A stretch of DNA of 64,000 nt from Paracrocinitomix mangrovi (GTDB lineage Bacteria; Bacteroidota; Bacteroidia; Flavobacteriales_D; Crocinitomicaceae): contig NZ_CP091819.1 in NCBI RefSeq assembly GCF_019740355.2, positions 2,666,001-2,730,000 on the forward strand. Direction: 5' to 3'. Shown one piece after another: positions 52,094 to 59,875 of this stretch. Both the position numbers and the translations under genes were made by a program. The notes under the pieces were generated by a model. The model did no database searches. It saw only the letters and a program-made list of their open reading frames with translations, and had not been told where the DNA came from. Every line of letters begins with the position of its first letter. Position 1 is the stretch's first letter.

Positions 52094-52821
52094 TGAAGTC
52101 TTTAAAGCCATATATTATCGCTTTAGGCCTATTTCTTATCCTTAACCATACATATTCTCAAGAAAACCATAAAATTGACTCTACAAGCCTTAAAAAGATA
52201 ACTTTCTTTCCTAAAGAGTATGGCGACAAAAAATGGAAAATCTTGTTGGGTTTAGATGCCAGAAGATCTTTTTTCCATGGTCATAAAATTAAACTGGCAG
52301 GCTTAAAAATTGGAGCTGAATACAAAGGTGTTCACAGATTTGGTCTAGGTTTCTATTGGATAAATAAACCCTTAATCATAGACGATTTCCCCGTTACTAA
52401 GTTAGACGCAGCTGATAGTACACATGTTAGATTCAAGCTTGGCTATTCATCATTCTATTATGAAAGAGTTTTTATCAAGACCAGATATTGGGAAGTGTCT
52501 TTTCCGGTTCATCTAGGTGGAGGAAGAATTGAAGCTACATATCTGGATTCAATAGGAGCCTATCCTTTACTATATGAACGGCCTTTTTCTTGTTTAACTC
52601 TTGCCACACAAACCAAGTTCTATCCAATCAAATGGTTCTATTTAAAAATCTCTGGAGGATACAGACAAACATTCAACACAGAAGTTGAAGTAAAAAAAGC
52701 ATTTAATAGACCATTTTACAGTTTTGGATGTGGAATAAGTATTTCAGAATTATACAGAGCAATTTTTCCTAAAAAAGAAAAAGCTACAAAAACTGAAAAT
52801 CCTGAAATGGAAATAAGGTAA
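52093..52821 (+). CDS. Unknown exported outer-membrane-like protein
   Basis: 242 residues. Signal peptide MKSLKPYIIALGLFLILNHT, cleaved near YSQ. The body alternates aromatic strands (RRSFFHGHKIKLAGLKIGAE, FGLGFYWINKPLIIDDFPV, YYERVFIKTRYWEVSFPVHL) typical of a small beta-barrel. Nothing more specific recognised. The ATG overlaps the topB stop by one base (TAATG), so translation is coupled. Last gene before the 736-bp gene-free stretch. Confidence 0.7.
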   Translation: MKSLKPYIIALGLFLILNHTYSQENHKIDSTSLKKITFFPKEYGDKKWKILLGLDARRSFFHGHKIKLAGLKIGAEYKGVHRFGLGFYWINKPLIIDDFPVTKLDAADSTHVRFKLGYSSFYYERVFIKTRYWEVSFPVHLGGGRIEATYLDSIGAYPLLYERPFSCLTLATQTKFYPIKWFYLKISGGYRQTFNTEVEVKKAFNRPFYSFGCGISISELYRAIFPKKEKATKTENPEMEIR

Positions 52822-52835
52822 TAAATCGTAATCAA

Positions 52836-52859
52836 TTACGTGCTAAAACGTAAATTTTT
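52836..52859 (+). terminator. Candidate terminator after the thyA-folA-topB operon
   Basis: TTACG (52836-52840) and CGTAA (52849-52853) form a 5-bp stem followed by A and TTTTT. A competing CGTAA/TTACG pairing (52828-52840) overlaps it. Weak hairpin but correctly placed 15 bases after the stop. Confidence 0.35.
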
Positions 52860-52989
52860 GCCATATTTTATGATATATCCAGTATTTATTTGATTTCCAA
52901 CACTTTAAGCCCTATAATGTGTCTTGAAAAAACACCCTCTCTAATCAACGATCTCGGTTTTTTTGACCCGTATCATTCCCAAATTACAA

Positions 52990-53008
52990 AAAGCGCTTAG
53001 AGCGCTTT
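52990..53008 (-). terminator. Terminator-like hairpin
   Basis: An 8-bp perfect stem AAAGCGCT / AGCGCTTT with loop TAG. On the minus strand it is followed by TTTTTG, fitting an intrinsic terminator for leftward transcription from mnmG, although it lies about 550 bases after that gene's stop. Confidence 0.4.
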
Positions 53009-53293
53009 AAAATTAGTTTTGCAACCTAAAAAACATAAATAACAGGAGAAAAGAACATAATTTCCAACAAGTATAGTCATCTGATCAATTAATACATCCA
53101 TTTTAAAAAACAGATCATTACAATACCACAAAAAAATTGATATTAAAAAATTCAAGTAAGAAAAACTAGAACTTTAAAACATAACAGTCAAAAACCAACT
53201 TGACATAAAAAAGTTCTATCCAAATTTTTAGCCAATTCTAATTATAACAAACCAGCCTTTGTATTATTAACATACAAAATAATATCATTCAGA

Positions 53294-53319
53294 TCTAGCA
53301 TGTTTTAAAACATTCTAGA
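53294..53319. other. 26-base near-perfect palindrome
   Basis: TCTAG (53294-53298), C, the perfect palindrome ATGTTTTAAAACAT (53300-53313), T, CTAGA (53315-53319). Only the symmetric pair at 53299/53314 does not match, so 24 of 26 bases are symmetric with no loop. Lack of a loop suggests a dimeric protein-binding site rather than an RNA hairpin. Confidence 0.5.
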
Positions 53320-53557
53320 AAATTTGACTTATATAAATAACACAACAATTTATATACAACATTTAGAATAATTAGCAGAAAATGGAAATACACTATCCAA
53401 CATACTCATAAAATCTTTATACGGACAAAATTCCAACCATACACTAAGACAAGAAATTACCTAATAGAACTATAACAATACAATAGCAGAATCATCCTCT
53501 ATATTGAGGACAAATACTAAAATAAAAACAATCCATATTGTCTATGAGTGCTATATT

Positions 53558-55432
53558 CTATCTCCCCAAATAAACCAATAAAACAGAAACATCAGAAGGT
53601 GAGACACCAGAAATTCTGCTTGCTTGTCCAATTGTAGTAGGTTTAATCTTAGTCAATTTCTCAACAGCTTCTGCAGACAAAGATGATAAGGAATCATAAT
53701 CTGTATGTTCCGGAATTTTAACTTCCTCAAGACGATTTAACTTTAATGCATTATCCTGTTCACGTGAAATATAACCTTCATATTTAATTTGAATTTCTGC
53801 CTGCATTAATGCGTCCAAATTACCCTCATCAACTTTAGATAGTTTTTTGTCCAAGTTTTCAGATGCCATTCTTAAATCACTTAAAGCAATATGAGGTCGC
53901 ATTAAAAATGTATTCGCCTTATTCTTTTGTTTGATTAAAGCAGAATTCTTTTCTTCTAACAAAGGATTAATTTCTTCAGGCGATAAACTGGTTTTATTTA
54001 AAACATCCTTTATTTTATTTGTGATAGATATTTTATTTCTCACATCCTCCAACTGTTCATCTGATGCCAAACCAATTTGATGAGATTTTTCTGTCAACCT
54101 TAAATCAGCATTATCTTGCCTCAATAAAATTCTGAATTCTGCTCTTGAAGTAAACATACGATAAGGCTCTTTTGTCCCCTTGGTAATTAAATCATCAATC
54201 AAAACTCCGATATATGCATCAGAACGTGAAAGCACAAAAGGATCTTTACCAGCCAACTTTAAATGAGCATTAATTCCAGCCATCAATCCTTGAGAAGCTG
54301 CTTCCTCATATCCTGTAGTTCCATTTATCTGACCAGCAAAAAACAGATTCTCTATTAACTTTGTTTCCAAAGAATGTTTTAACTGTGTTGGTGGAAAATA
54401 ATCGTACTCTATAGCATAACCCGGTCTAAACATTTTTACATTTTCAAAACCAGGTATTGTTTTAAGGGCTGCATATTGAACTTCCTCTGGTAATGATGTG
54501 GAAAATCCATTTACATAAACTTCAACCGTATTCCATCCTTCGGGCTCAACAAATATTTGATGTCTATTCCTTTCCGCAAATCGATTTATTTTATCCTCAA
54601 TAGAAGGACAATATCTTGGACCCACACTTTTAATCGCACCATTAAACATAGGTGAACGATCAAAGCCTGATCTTAAAATTTCGTGAGTCAAATCATTTGT
54701 ATAGGTGATATAACAACTTCTTTGTTTTTCCAAAGCAGATGTTTCACGTGAAAAAGAAAACTTGCTTGGGTTTTCATCACCTGGCTGTTCTTCCATTTTT
54801 GAATAATCCAACGACCTTCCATCTACTCTTGGAGGAGTTCCTGTTTTCATTCTTCCAGTTTCAAAACCTAAATCCACCAATTGCTCCGTTATTCCATAAC
54901 TAGCTCCTTCACCAGATCTACCTCCTTTAAAATTCTTTTCACCCAAATGAATCAATCCATTTAAAAATGTTCCATTCGTCAAAACAACAGCATCCGAAAA
55001 AATTTCCACACCCATTGTTGTTTTAACTCCTTTTAATTTTCCATCCTCCACAATCAAACCATTGACCATGTCCTGCCAAAAATCAACATTCTCTGTTCTC
55101 TCTAACAACAATCTCCATTCTTCGGCAAATTTCATTCTGTCATTTTGAGTTCTTGGAGACCACATAGCAGGTCCCTTTGACAGATTCAACATTTTGAATT
55201 GAATCGCAGACTTGTCAGTGACCATGCCCGACCCTCCACCCAAGGCGTCTATCTCTCGTACAATTTGACCTTTTGCTACACCACCCATAGCAGGGTTACA
55301 CGACATCTGGGCTATGTTTTGCAAGTTCATTGTAACCAACAAAACAGAAGAGCCCATTTTAGCCGCAGAAAAAGCAGCCTCACATCCGGCGTGACCACCA
55401 CCAACAACAATCACATCATATTTTCGCAACAT
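53558..55432 (-). CDS. mnmG: tRNA uridine 5-carboxymethylaminomethyl modification enzyme MnmG
   Basis: 624 residues from the second of two adjacent ATGs, matching homologue starts (MLRKYDVIVVGGGHAGCEAA). FAD-binding motif GGGHAGCEAA, then CNPAMGGVAKGQIVREIDA, GTFLNGLIHLGEKNFKGGR, GTPPRVDGRSLD, and the C-terminal MnmE/tRNA-binding helical part (YEGYISREQDNALKLNRLEE, and SGVSPSDVSVLLVYLG at the end). With MnmE it makes cmnm5U34 in tRNAs. In many bacteria mnmG lies near oriC. One 15/16 parS match is embedded in the coding sequence (54740-54755) and two more lie just upstream. Confidence 0.97.
   Translation of the reverse strand: MLRKYDVIVVGGGHAGCEAAFSAAKMGSSVLLVTMNLQNIAQMSCNPAMGGVAKGQIVREIDALGGGSGMVTDKSAIQFKMLNLSKGPAMWSPRTQNDRMKFAEEWRLLLERTENVDFWQDMVNGLIVEDGKLKGVKTTMGVEIFSDAVVLTNGTFLNGLIHLGEKNFKGGRSGEGASYGITEQLVDLGFETGRMKTGTPPRVDGRSLDYSKMEEQPGDENPSKFSFSRETSALEKQRSCYITYTNDLTHEILRSGFDRSPMFNGAIKSVGPRYCPSIEDKINRFAERNRHQIFVEPEGWNTVEVYVNGFSTSLPEEVQYAALKTIPGFENVKMFRPGYAIEYDYFPPTQLKHSLETKLIENLFFAGQINGTTGYEEAASQGLMAGINAHLKLAGKDPFVLSRSDAYIGVLIDDLITKGTKEPYRMFTSRAEFRILLRQDNADLRLTEKSHQIGLASDEQLEDVRNKISITNKIKDVLNKTSLSPEEINPLLEEKNSALIKQKNKANTFLMRPHIALSDLRMASENLDKKLSKVDEGNLDALMQAEIQIKYEGYISREQDNALKLNRLEEVKIPEHTDYDSLSSLSAEAVEKLTKIKPTTIGQASRISGVSPSDVSVLLVYLGR
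54740..54755. promoter_or_regulatory. parS-like ParB-binding site within mnmG
   Basis: TGTTTCACGTGAAAAA matches the 16-base parS consensus TGTTTCACGTGAAACA at 15 positions (C to A at position 15). It encodes Ser-Arg-Glu-Thr on the mnmG strand, where codon choice is free enough to have given other sequences. Confidence 0.7.
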
Positions 55433-55451
55433 CATTCAATATTCTTTTTAA

Positions 55452-55467
55452 TGTTTCACATGAAACA
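55452..55467. promoter_or_regulatory. parS-like ParB-binding site upstream of mnmG
   Basis: TGTTTCACATGAAACA matches the parS consensus at 15 of 16 positions (G to A at position 9). It lies in the 65-base gap between ybeY and mnmG, 20 bases before the mnmG start. Confidence 0.75.
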
Positions 55468-55486
55468 TTTTAATAAAACTAAAAAC

Positions 55487-55502
55487 TGTTTCACGTGAAA
55501 CT
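55487..55502. promoter_or_regulatory. parS-like ParB-binding site at the ybeY stop
   Basis: TGTTTCACGTGAAACT matches the parS consensus at 15 of 16 positions (last base differs); the inner 14 bases are a perfect palindrome. It overlaps the ybeY stop codon by two bases and lies 19 bases from the neighbouring site. Confidence 0.78.
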
Positions 55503-55920
55503 ATCTAAGAGATAAACACAATTCTTCTTGCTTTCTCATCTCAACCTCATCTTCATTGCTTTTATCATTAAACCCTCCTAAATGTAGAAGACCATGAACA
55601 ACAACTCTGCAAAGTTCGTCATGAAAAGAACCATTTCCAAATTCTTTTGCATTATCTTTTACTCTGTCCAAAGAAATGAACATATCGCCTGACAAACTAG
55701 ATTCCTCGTTGTAATTAAAAGTGATTATGTCAGTATAATAATCGTGATCTAAATGCTCCTTATTTATATAAAGCAAATAATCGTCTGTAACAAAAACATA
55801 ATTTATATCTCCCAAATGCCATTGATAAAAATCAACAACTTTGGATATCCATAAATTAAAAAATTCCGGATCAAAGTCCGGAATTTCAACATCTATAAAA
55901 TTGTATTCAATATTATCCAT
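55501..55920 (-). CDS. ybeY: Endoribonuclease YbeY (rRNA maturation)
   Basis: 139 residues. Family motif VVHGLLHLGGFNDKSNEDEV corresponds to the zinc-binding H-x3-H-x5-H helix, but the third position is Asp (FND) rather than His, a variation I also associate with Bacteroidota homologues. ITFNYNEESSLSGDMFISLD is the other conserved strand. YbeY processes 16S rRNA 3' ends and takes part in ribosome quality control. Its first codons overlap the RsbW-like gene by eight bases. A terminator-like hairpin lies within its codons ~11-22. Confidence 0.93.
   Translation of the reverse strand: MDNIEYNFIDVEIPDFDPEFFNLWISKVVDFYQWHLGDINYVFVTDDYLLYINKEHLDHDYYTDIITFNYNEESSLSGDMFISLDRVKDNAKEFGNGSFHDELCRVVVHGLLHLGGFNDKSNEDEVEMRKQEELCLSLR
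55855..55886 (-). terminator. Terminator-like hairpin inside ybeY
   Basis: Read on the minus strand, AAATTCCGGA, loop CTTTGA, TCCGGAATTT form a perfect 10-bp stem, with the T-run continuing to TTTTTT and AATTTAT. It begins about 35 bases after the ybeY start codon, inside the coding sequence. Confidence 0.45.
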
Positions 55921-56311
55921 TCACTGTAAACGAAATATTAACCTTTGAACCATTAGATTCAAACTCCACCTCATCCGACAAATTCTTCATAAGAAAAATA
56001 CCTCTTCCATCCGGCTTTTCAATATTCTCCGGAGCAGTTGGATCGGGTAAATTATTAAAGTCAAAACCATCTCCTTCGTCCTCAACAGAAAACACTACAT
56101 TACCGCCGTTCTCCTCAGCAAAAACTTTCACCAATTTTGATTCTACATTTTTGTTGCCATGAATTATAGCATTATTGACGGCCTCTGTTACAGCTATAAG
56201 AATATTACCATAGTAGTCTTCATTCAACTTCAAATCTTCACAAACTTTGTCAATTAAAGATTCTACTTCAGGTATATTATTTAAATCCGACCCAATTTCA
56301 ATACTGTGCAT
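55913..56311 (-). CDS. RsbW-like ATP-binding protein (anti-sigma regulatory factor family)
   Basis: 132 residues, a lone GHKL ATPase domain. N box AVTEAVNNAIIHGNKNVE, G1 VEDEGDGFDFNNLPDP, lid then G2 DGRGIFLMKNLSDEVEF. Stand-alone domains of this kind are serine/threonine kinases of the RsbW/SpoIIAB type that phosphorylate STAS antagonists, and SpoIIE-type phosphatases such as those at 10969 and 42362 are their counterparts. Linked to DUF4175 (four bases upstream) and ybeY (eight-base overlap). No sigma factor or STAS gene adjoins it, so its partner is unknown. Confidence 0.88.
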   Translation of the reverse strand: MHSIEIGSDLNNIPEVESLIDKVCEDLKLNEDYYGNILIAVTEAVNNAIIHGNKNVESKLVKVFAEENGGNVVFSVEDEGDGFDFNNLPDPTAPENIEKPDGRGIFLMKNLSDEVEFESNGSKVNISFTVNG

Positions 56312-56315
56312 CCAC

Positions 56316-59300
56316 CTAGTTATTTACAGAGTTAAAATATTCATTTACTAATGTCTTATAATAGACTTGAAGCCCTAAAGGAAGGGAGCGCATAAACTCC
56401 ACTTCGGCGTTCTTCTTTCTATTATACTCTGTAAATTTTATTTGGTTACCTTCTTCCAAATTTTTTCCTTCGTTTGACTCTCTTTCCTCACTATAACCTC
56501 TTTCTCGCATAGCTTTCTCACTTTCCAACAATCTAGTTAAAATATCTTCTTGACGCTTTACATAATCTGACCCAACGTTTCCATTTAACAAGTCATCCTC
56601 TAATTTGTCAATGTCCTTAATCATATCATTTAAGGTATTTCCGAATCCCGAACCATCCTTATTTAATTCTTCCTTTAACTGTTTAAGAGCTTCTCTAATT
56701 TGAGCCTGTTGCGCAGCCATTTTAACTTGTTCTTTGGTAGATAATCCAGGAATACTTCCTCCCATACCTTGTCCCATTCCTTCTCCATCTTTACTTTGAC
56801 CTTCCTTACCACCAGGATTTTTTCCGCCTTTCATTTTCCCTATCTGCTCCTTCATGGCGTCCTTCATTTGCTGCATATTCATTTGCGACTTACTGCCCTT
56901 ACCCATACCCATTCCACCAGGTTTATCACAAGACCCAGAACCAGGCATATTCATTTGTTGTTGCATTTGTTGCTGCATTTGATCTAAAACTTCACTTAAC
57001 ATTAATGCTAAATCATTATAATCAGTCATTGCATATTGCTGATATTGCAACAGTCTATTCGTTTCTCTATCCTCTGAAAGTTTTAATGATTTATCTAAAT
57101 TGTAATTAAGCTCAGACAATTCATCAGTAATATATGTACTCAATTGATGCACTCTTTTACTTAAGGCCGTAAGTGAATCACGTACAATATCTGTTGCTTT
57201 ATCGATAGCCAACTGATCTCTATTTAATTGAAGATAATACGGGTCAGAAGTTTGTGTCACTCGATATTCATCCATCAAATCTTCCTGGTCATGAGACAAT
57301 GCCACTACATTTTCTAACAAATATCTTAAGGCATCCATATCCTCAGCTTGTTGTTGCTGCGAAGCCTGCATTTGCATAGAAGAAACATCATCCTTCATTT
57401 GCTTCATCATCTCAGAAGCCTTTTGTTGATTCTTTTGAGCCTTACTATTCTTTTGATTATCTAGATTCTCCTTAGCGTCATCCATTTCTTGCTCAATGGC
57501 ATCCTCCATCTCCTGATCAAAATCCAAATCTCTAGGATTTTCTAACTCTTCATTCTTCTCTTTAATCTCCTCAATATCTTTCTTTATTTCATCAAACTTT
57601 TCATTTAACTCCTCCTGTTTTTTGCTCAGCTCTTCACTAGACATTTCTTCGTTCTTGGTTTGTTCTTCTAGCTTTTCTTGTTGCTGTCTAAGATCCTCCA
57701 ACTGCTCTTCCAAATTCTCTAATTTTTGATCTAACTCCATATTTTTGAAAAGCTCCAACGTACGATCCATTTTCTCCTCCATGTTCTCACTCTCCATTTC
57801 CATCTCCTCTAAATTCTCAAGAAGTTTATTTTTATTTAATTCCTCCATCAATTCTTCCAGCTCTTTGAAAAGTTCTTTCATTTCATCATCCATCAACTCT
57901 TCCATTAGCTTTTGAAGCATTTCTTGCTTCTCTAAAAACTCTTCATCTGGTTCAAAGAAATTTTCATTCTCATTTTTATTCTTATCAAAATCCGTCTTCA
58001 ACTTATCTACCTTCTTCTCCAAATCTTTTTGCAAGTCAAGGAGATTCTGTAAACTTTGTCTATCCTTCCAATCAGTAGACTCCTTATTCAAAAGATCACT
58101 TTTCATATTTTTAATCTTTTGCTTTAATTCTAAAGATTGCTTTAGAGCATCACTCATTTCATTCTTCAACTCTTGATTTTTATCAGACAAAGCATTATCA
58201 AGCTCATCCATCTCAGGAACATTGTAAACTTTTTTACCTGTTGAACTAGACTTGAATCCATTAATTTCATCATTATCAGTGACAGTGAAAGAATACTCAA
58301 TTCTCTCTCCTGGCTTCAATTTAAAAAGAGACAAATCCACATAATAAGAGAACAACTGTGTAGTAGATTTACTATTAAATTTTAAAGGTTTTACAACACT
58401 ATAAGAAGTATCCTTTCCAACCACACTTAATTTAACAGCAAGAGATCTAAAACCATAATCATCAGAAATCTTTCCTTCTACGAACCTCTTCATTTCATTA
58501 GTAGAATCAATTATTTCTTCAACACTAATAGTAGGATACTTATCCTTAACAATATTTACAGCATAACTTAAACTATCCGCAGCTTTCACTTCCTGCGAAC
58601 TCAACACTAAATCGTAAGATTCAGAATCAAAAAACTTCTTTTGAAAAGCATAACCATTAGCTATGGATCCATTTAAAGTGAAGGAAGTGTCTTTAAACAA
58701 AACATCTAAACTTTCTAAGTTCCTAGCAGAAACCCTCCATTTTAACATAGTCCCTTCAGGAACGGTTATGTCACCAGAATTTTGAAACGATTCGCTCTTT
58801 TTACCTGTATGTTTAGGATAGATTGCATCTATAGTTAATTCCTCTAATATAGGTTTAGCCAATGATTCCACTCTGAACTTATCAGATTCAAATCCATTTG
58901 CTTCACAATGAAAAACTAAATCCTCACTAAGATTATTAAATGTATACTCAAACAATACATTAGATTTTTTAACCAAATTGTAATTGCCAAGATTAGAGTA
59001 AATTTTAACCTCATCCGGTAATTCCTCACCCTTCAGTTTTACCCGGAGCGTATAGTCTTCTCCTTCTTTAATAGATTCATCACTATTCAAAATAAACTCA
59101 AAAGGAGCTGGTTCTACATACTCTTTATCAAAATTGACAATGCGTTCTGAACCATCAGTAAATATATTTGGGTTCAAAAAACCTATTAAAAGGATACCGA
59201 AAAATATAGGTAACAAAAACCTAAGGTATTTTTTATTCTCACTTAAATCAATTGCTGTACTGAACGGAACAACAGATAATTGCGCAGACTTTTGTTCAAT

Positions 59301-59693
59301 ACTGGCCTGCACCAATTCAATATTCAAAGATGTATCTTCCTTATTTTCATATAAATGAAGTGTATTTAATACTTTATCACCTACCTCAGGGAATATAGAG
59401 CCTATCATTAAAGAAGCTTGTTTTAGTGATAGATGTCTTCCAACTTTATTCAGTTTTAAAACAGGTATCAACAAGAACCTAAACAATAAAACAAGGTTAA
59501 TTCCAACAAAGGCAATCAATAAAGACAACCTTGTAGTAGAGCCAAATCTTCCAAAATACTCTAAAGTTGTTACTAAACCATAGGTAACCAATAGAACAGA
59601 CAAGAACAATATCCCGCCCTTAACCATCTCATTTTTATAATATTTAGAGATGAATTTTTCAATTTGCGATATGAGATTATCAAACTGTCCCAA
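56316..59693 (-). CDS. DUF4175 family membrane protein with long coiled coils
   Basis: 1125 residues. Membrane segments near residues 23-45, 50-75 and 155-175; an extracytoplasmic-type beta-rich part (~180-480); then very long charged helices (~500-800) rich in Glu, Lys, Met and Gln (e.g. KLENLEEQLEDLRQQQEKLE), a Gln/Met-rich segment (QMQQQMQQQMNMPGSGS), a Gly/Lys-rich linker, and a conserved tail (RSLPLGLQVYYKTLVNEYF). DUF4175 has no established function. It is the first gene of the minus-strand group leading to mnmG and overlaps nothing; gltX is divergent 182 bases away. Confidence 0.88.
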   Translation of the reverse strand: MGQFDNLISQIEKFISKYYKNEMVKGGILFLSVLLVTYGLVTTLEYFGRFGSTTRLSLLIAFVGINLVLLFRFLLIPVLKLNKVGRHLSLKQASLMIGSIFPEVGDKVLNTLHLYENKEDTSLNIELVQASIEQKSAQLSVVPFSTAIDLSENKKYLRFLLPIFFGILLIGFLNPNIFTDGSERIVNFDKEYVEPAPFEFILNSDESIKEGEDYTLRVKLKGEELPDEVKIYSNLGNYNLVKKSNVLFEYTFNNLSEDLVFHCEANGFESDKFRVESLAKPILEELTIDAIYPKHTGKKSESFQNSGDITVPEGTMLKWRVSARNLESLDVLFKDTSFTLNGSIANGYAFQKKFFDSESYDLVLSSQEVKAADSLSYAVNIVKDKYPTISVEEIIDSTNEMKRFVEGKISDDYGFRSLAVKLSVVGKDTSYSVVKPLKFNSKSTTQLFSYYVDLSLFKLKPGERIEYSFTVTDNDEINGFKSSSTGKKVYNVPEMDELDNALSDKNQELKNEMSDALKQSLELKQKIKNMKSDLLNKESTDWKDRQSLQNLLDLQKDLEKKVDKLKTDFDKNKNENENFFEPDEEFLEKQEMLQKLMEELMDDEMKELFKELEELMEELNKNKLLENLEEMEMESENMEEKMDRTLELFKNMELDQKLENLEEQLEDLRQQQEKLEEQTKNEEMSSEELSKKQEELNEKFDEIKKDIEEIKEKNEELENPRDLDFDQEMEDAIEQEMDDAKENLDNQKNSKAQKNQQKASEMMKQMKDDVSSMQMQASQQQQAEDMDALRYLLENVVALSHDQEDLMDEYRVTQTSDPYYLQLNRDQLAIDKATDIVRDSLTALSKRVHQLSTYITDELSELNYNLDKSLKLSEDRETNRLLQYQQYAMTDYNDLALMLSEVLDQMQQQMQQQMNMPGSGSCDKPGGMGMGKGSKSQMNMQQMKDAMKEQIGKMKGGKNPGGKEGQSKDGEGMGQGMGGSIPGLSTKEQVKMAAQQAQIREALKQLKEELNKDGSGFGNTLNDMIKDIDKLEDDLLNGNVGSDYVKRQEDILTRLLESEKAMRERGYSEERESNEGKNLEEGNQIKFTEYNRKKNAEVEFMRSLPLGLQVYYKTLVNEYFNSVNN

Positions 59694-59825
59694 CTAATGA
59701 AATTTACTGTAACCTACTAAGATACGATAATATAAGCTATACTACAATTATCATGCAACTTAGTTCATTTATAACGAACAAAACTTACAAGTAGTTTATT
59801 CATTTAACATTTCTTGTATTTAACT

Positions 59826-59833
59826 TATCTTTG
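59826..59833 (+). promoter_or_regulatory. Candidate -7 element of gltX
   Basis: TATCTTTG matches TAnnTTTG and lies 42 bases before the gltX ATG in the divergent intergenic region. No firm -33 element. Confidence 0.4.
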
Positions 59834-59875
59834 TCCCCTGTTTTATAGACAATCAACCAGCATAAACGTAAAAAG

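Larger units (their letters stand above)
52822..53557. other. 736-bp AT-rich gene-free region between convergent operons
   Basis: No coding frame of note on either strand. The plus strand is strongly A-rich. It contains an 8-bp stem AAAGCGCT-TAG-AGCGCTTT (52990-53008), a near-perfect 26-base palindrome (53294-53319) around ATGTTTTAAAACAT, and a TCCTC/GAGGA stem (53495-53510). No exact DnaA box (TTATCCACA) was found by eye; several TATCCA cores occur. It separates topB/52821 from mnmG, next to three parS-like sites. It could hold a replication origin or other chromosome-maintenance site, or only untranslated 3' ends. Confidence 0.5.

Noticed and set aside
53753-53768. Further CACGTG-centred parS-like sequence in mnmG
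   Set aside because: It agrees with the parS consensus at only about 12 of 16 positions, so it was left out of the cluster.
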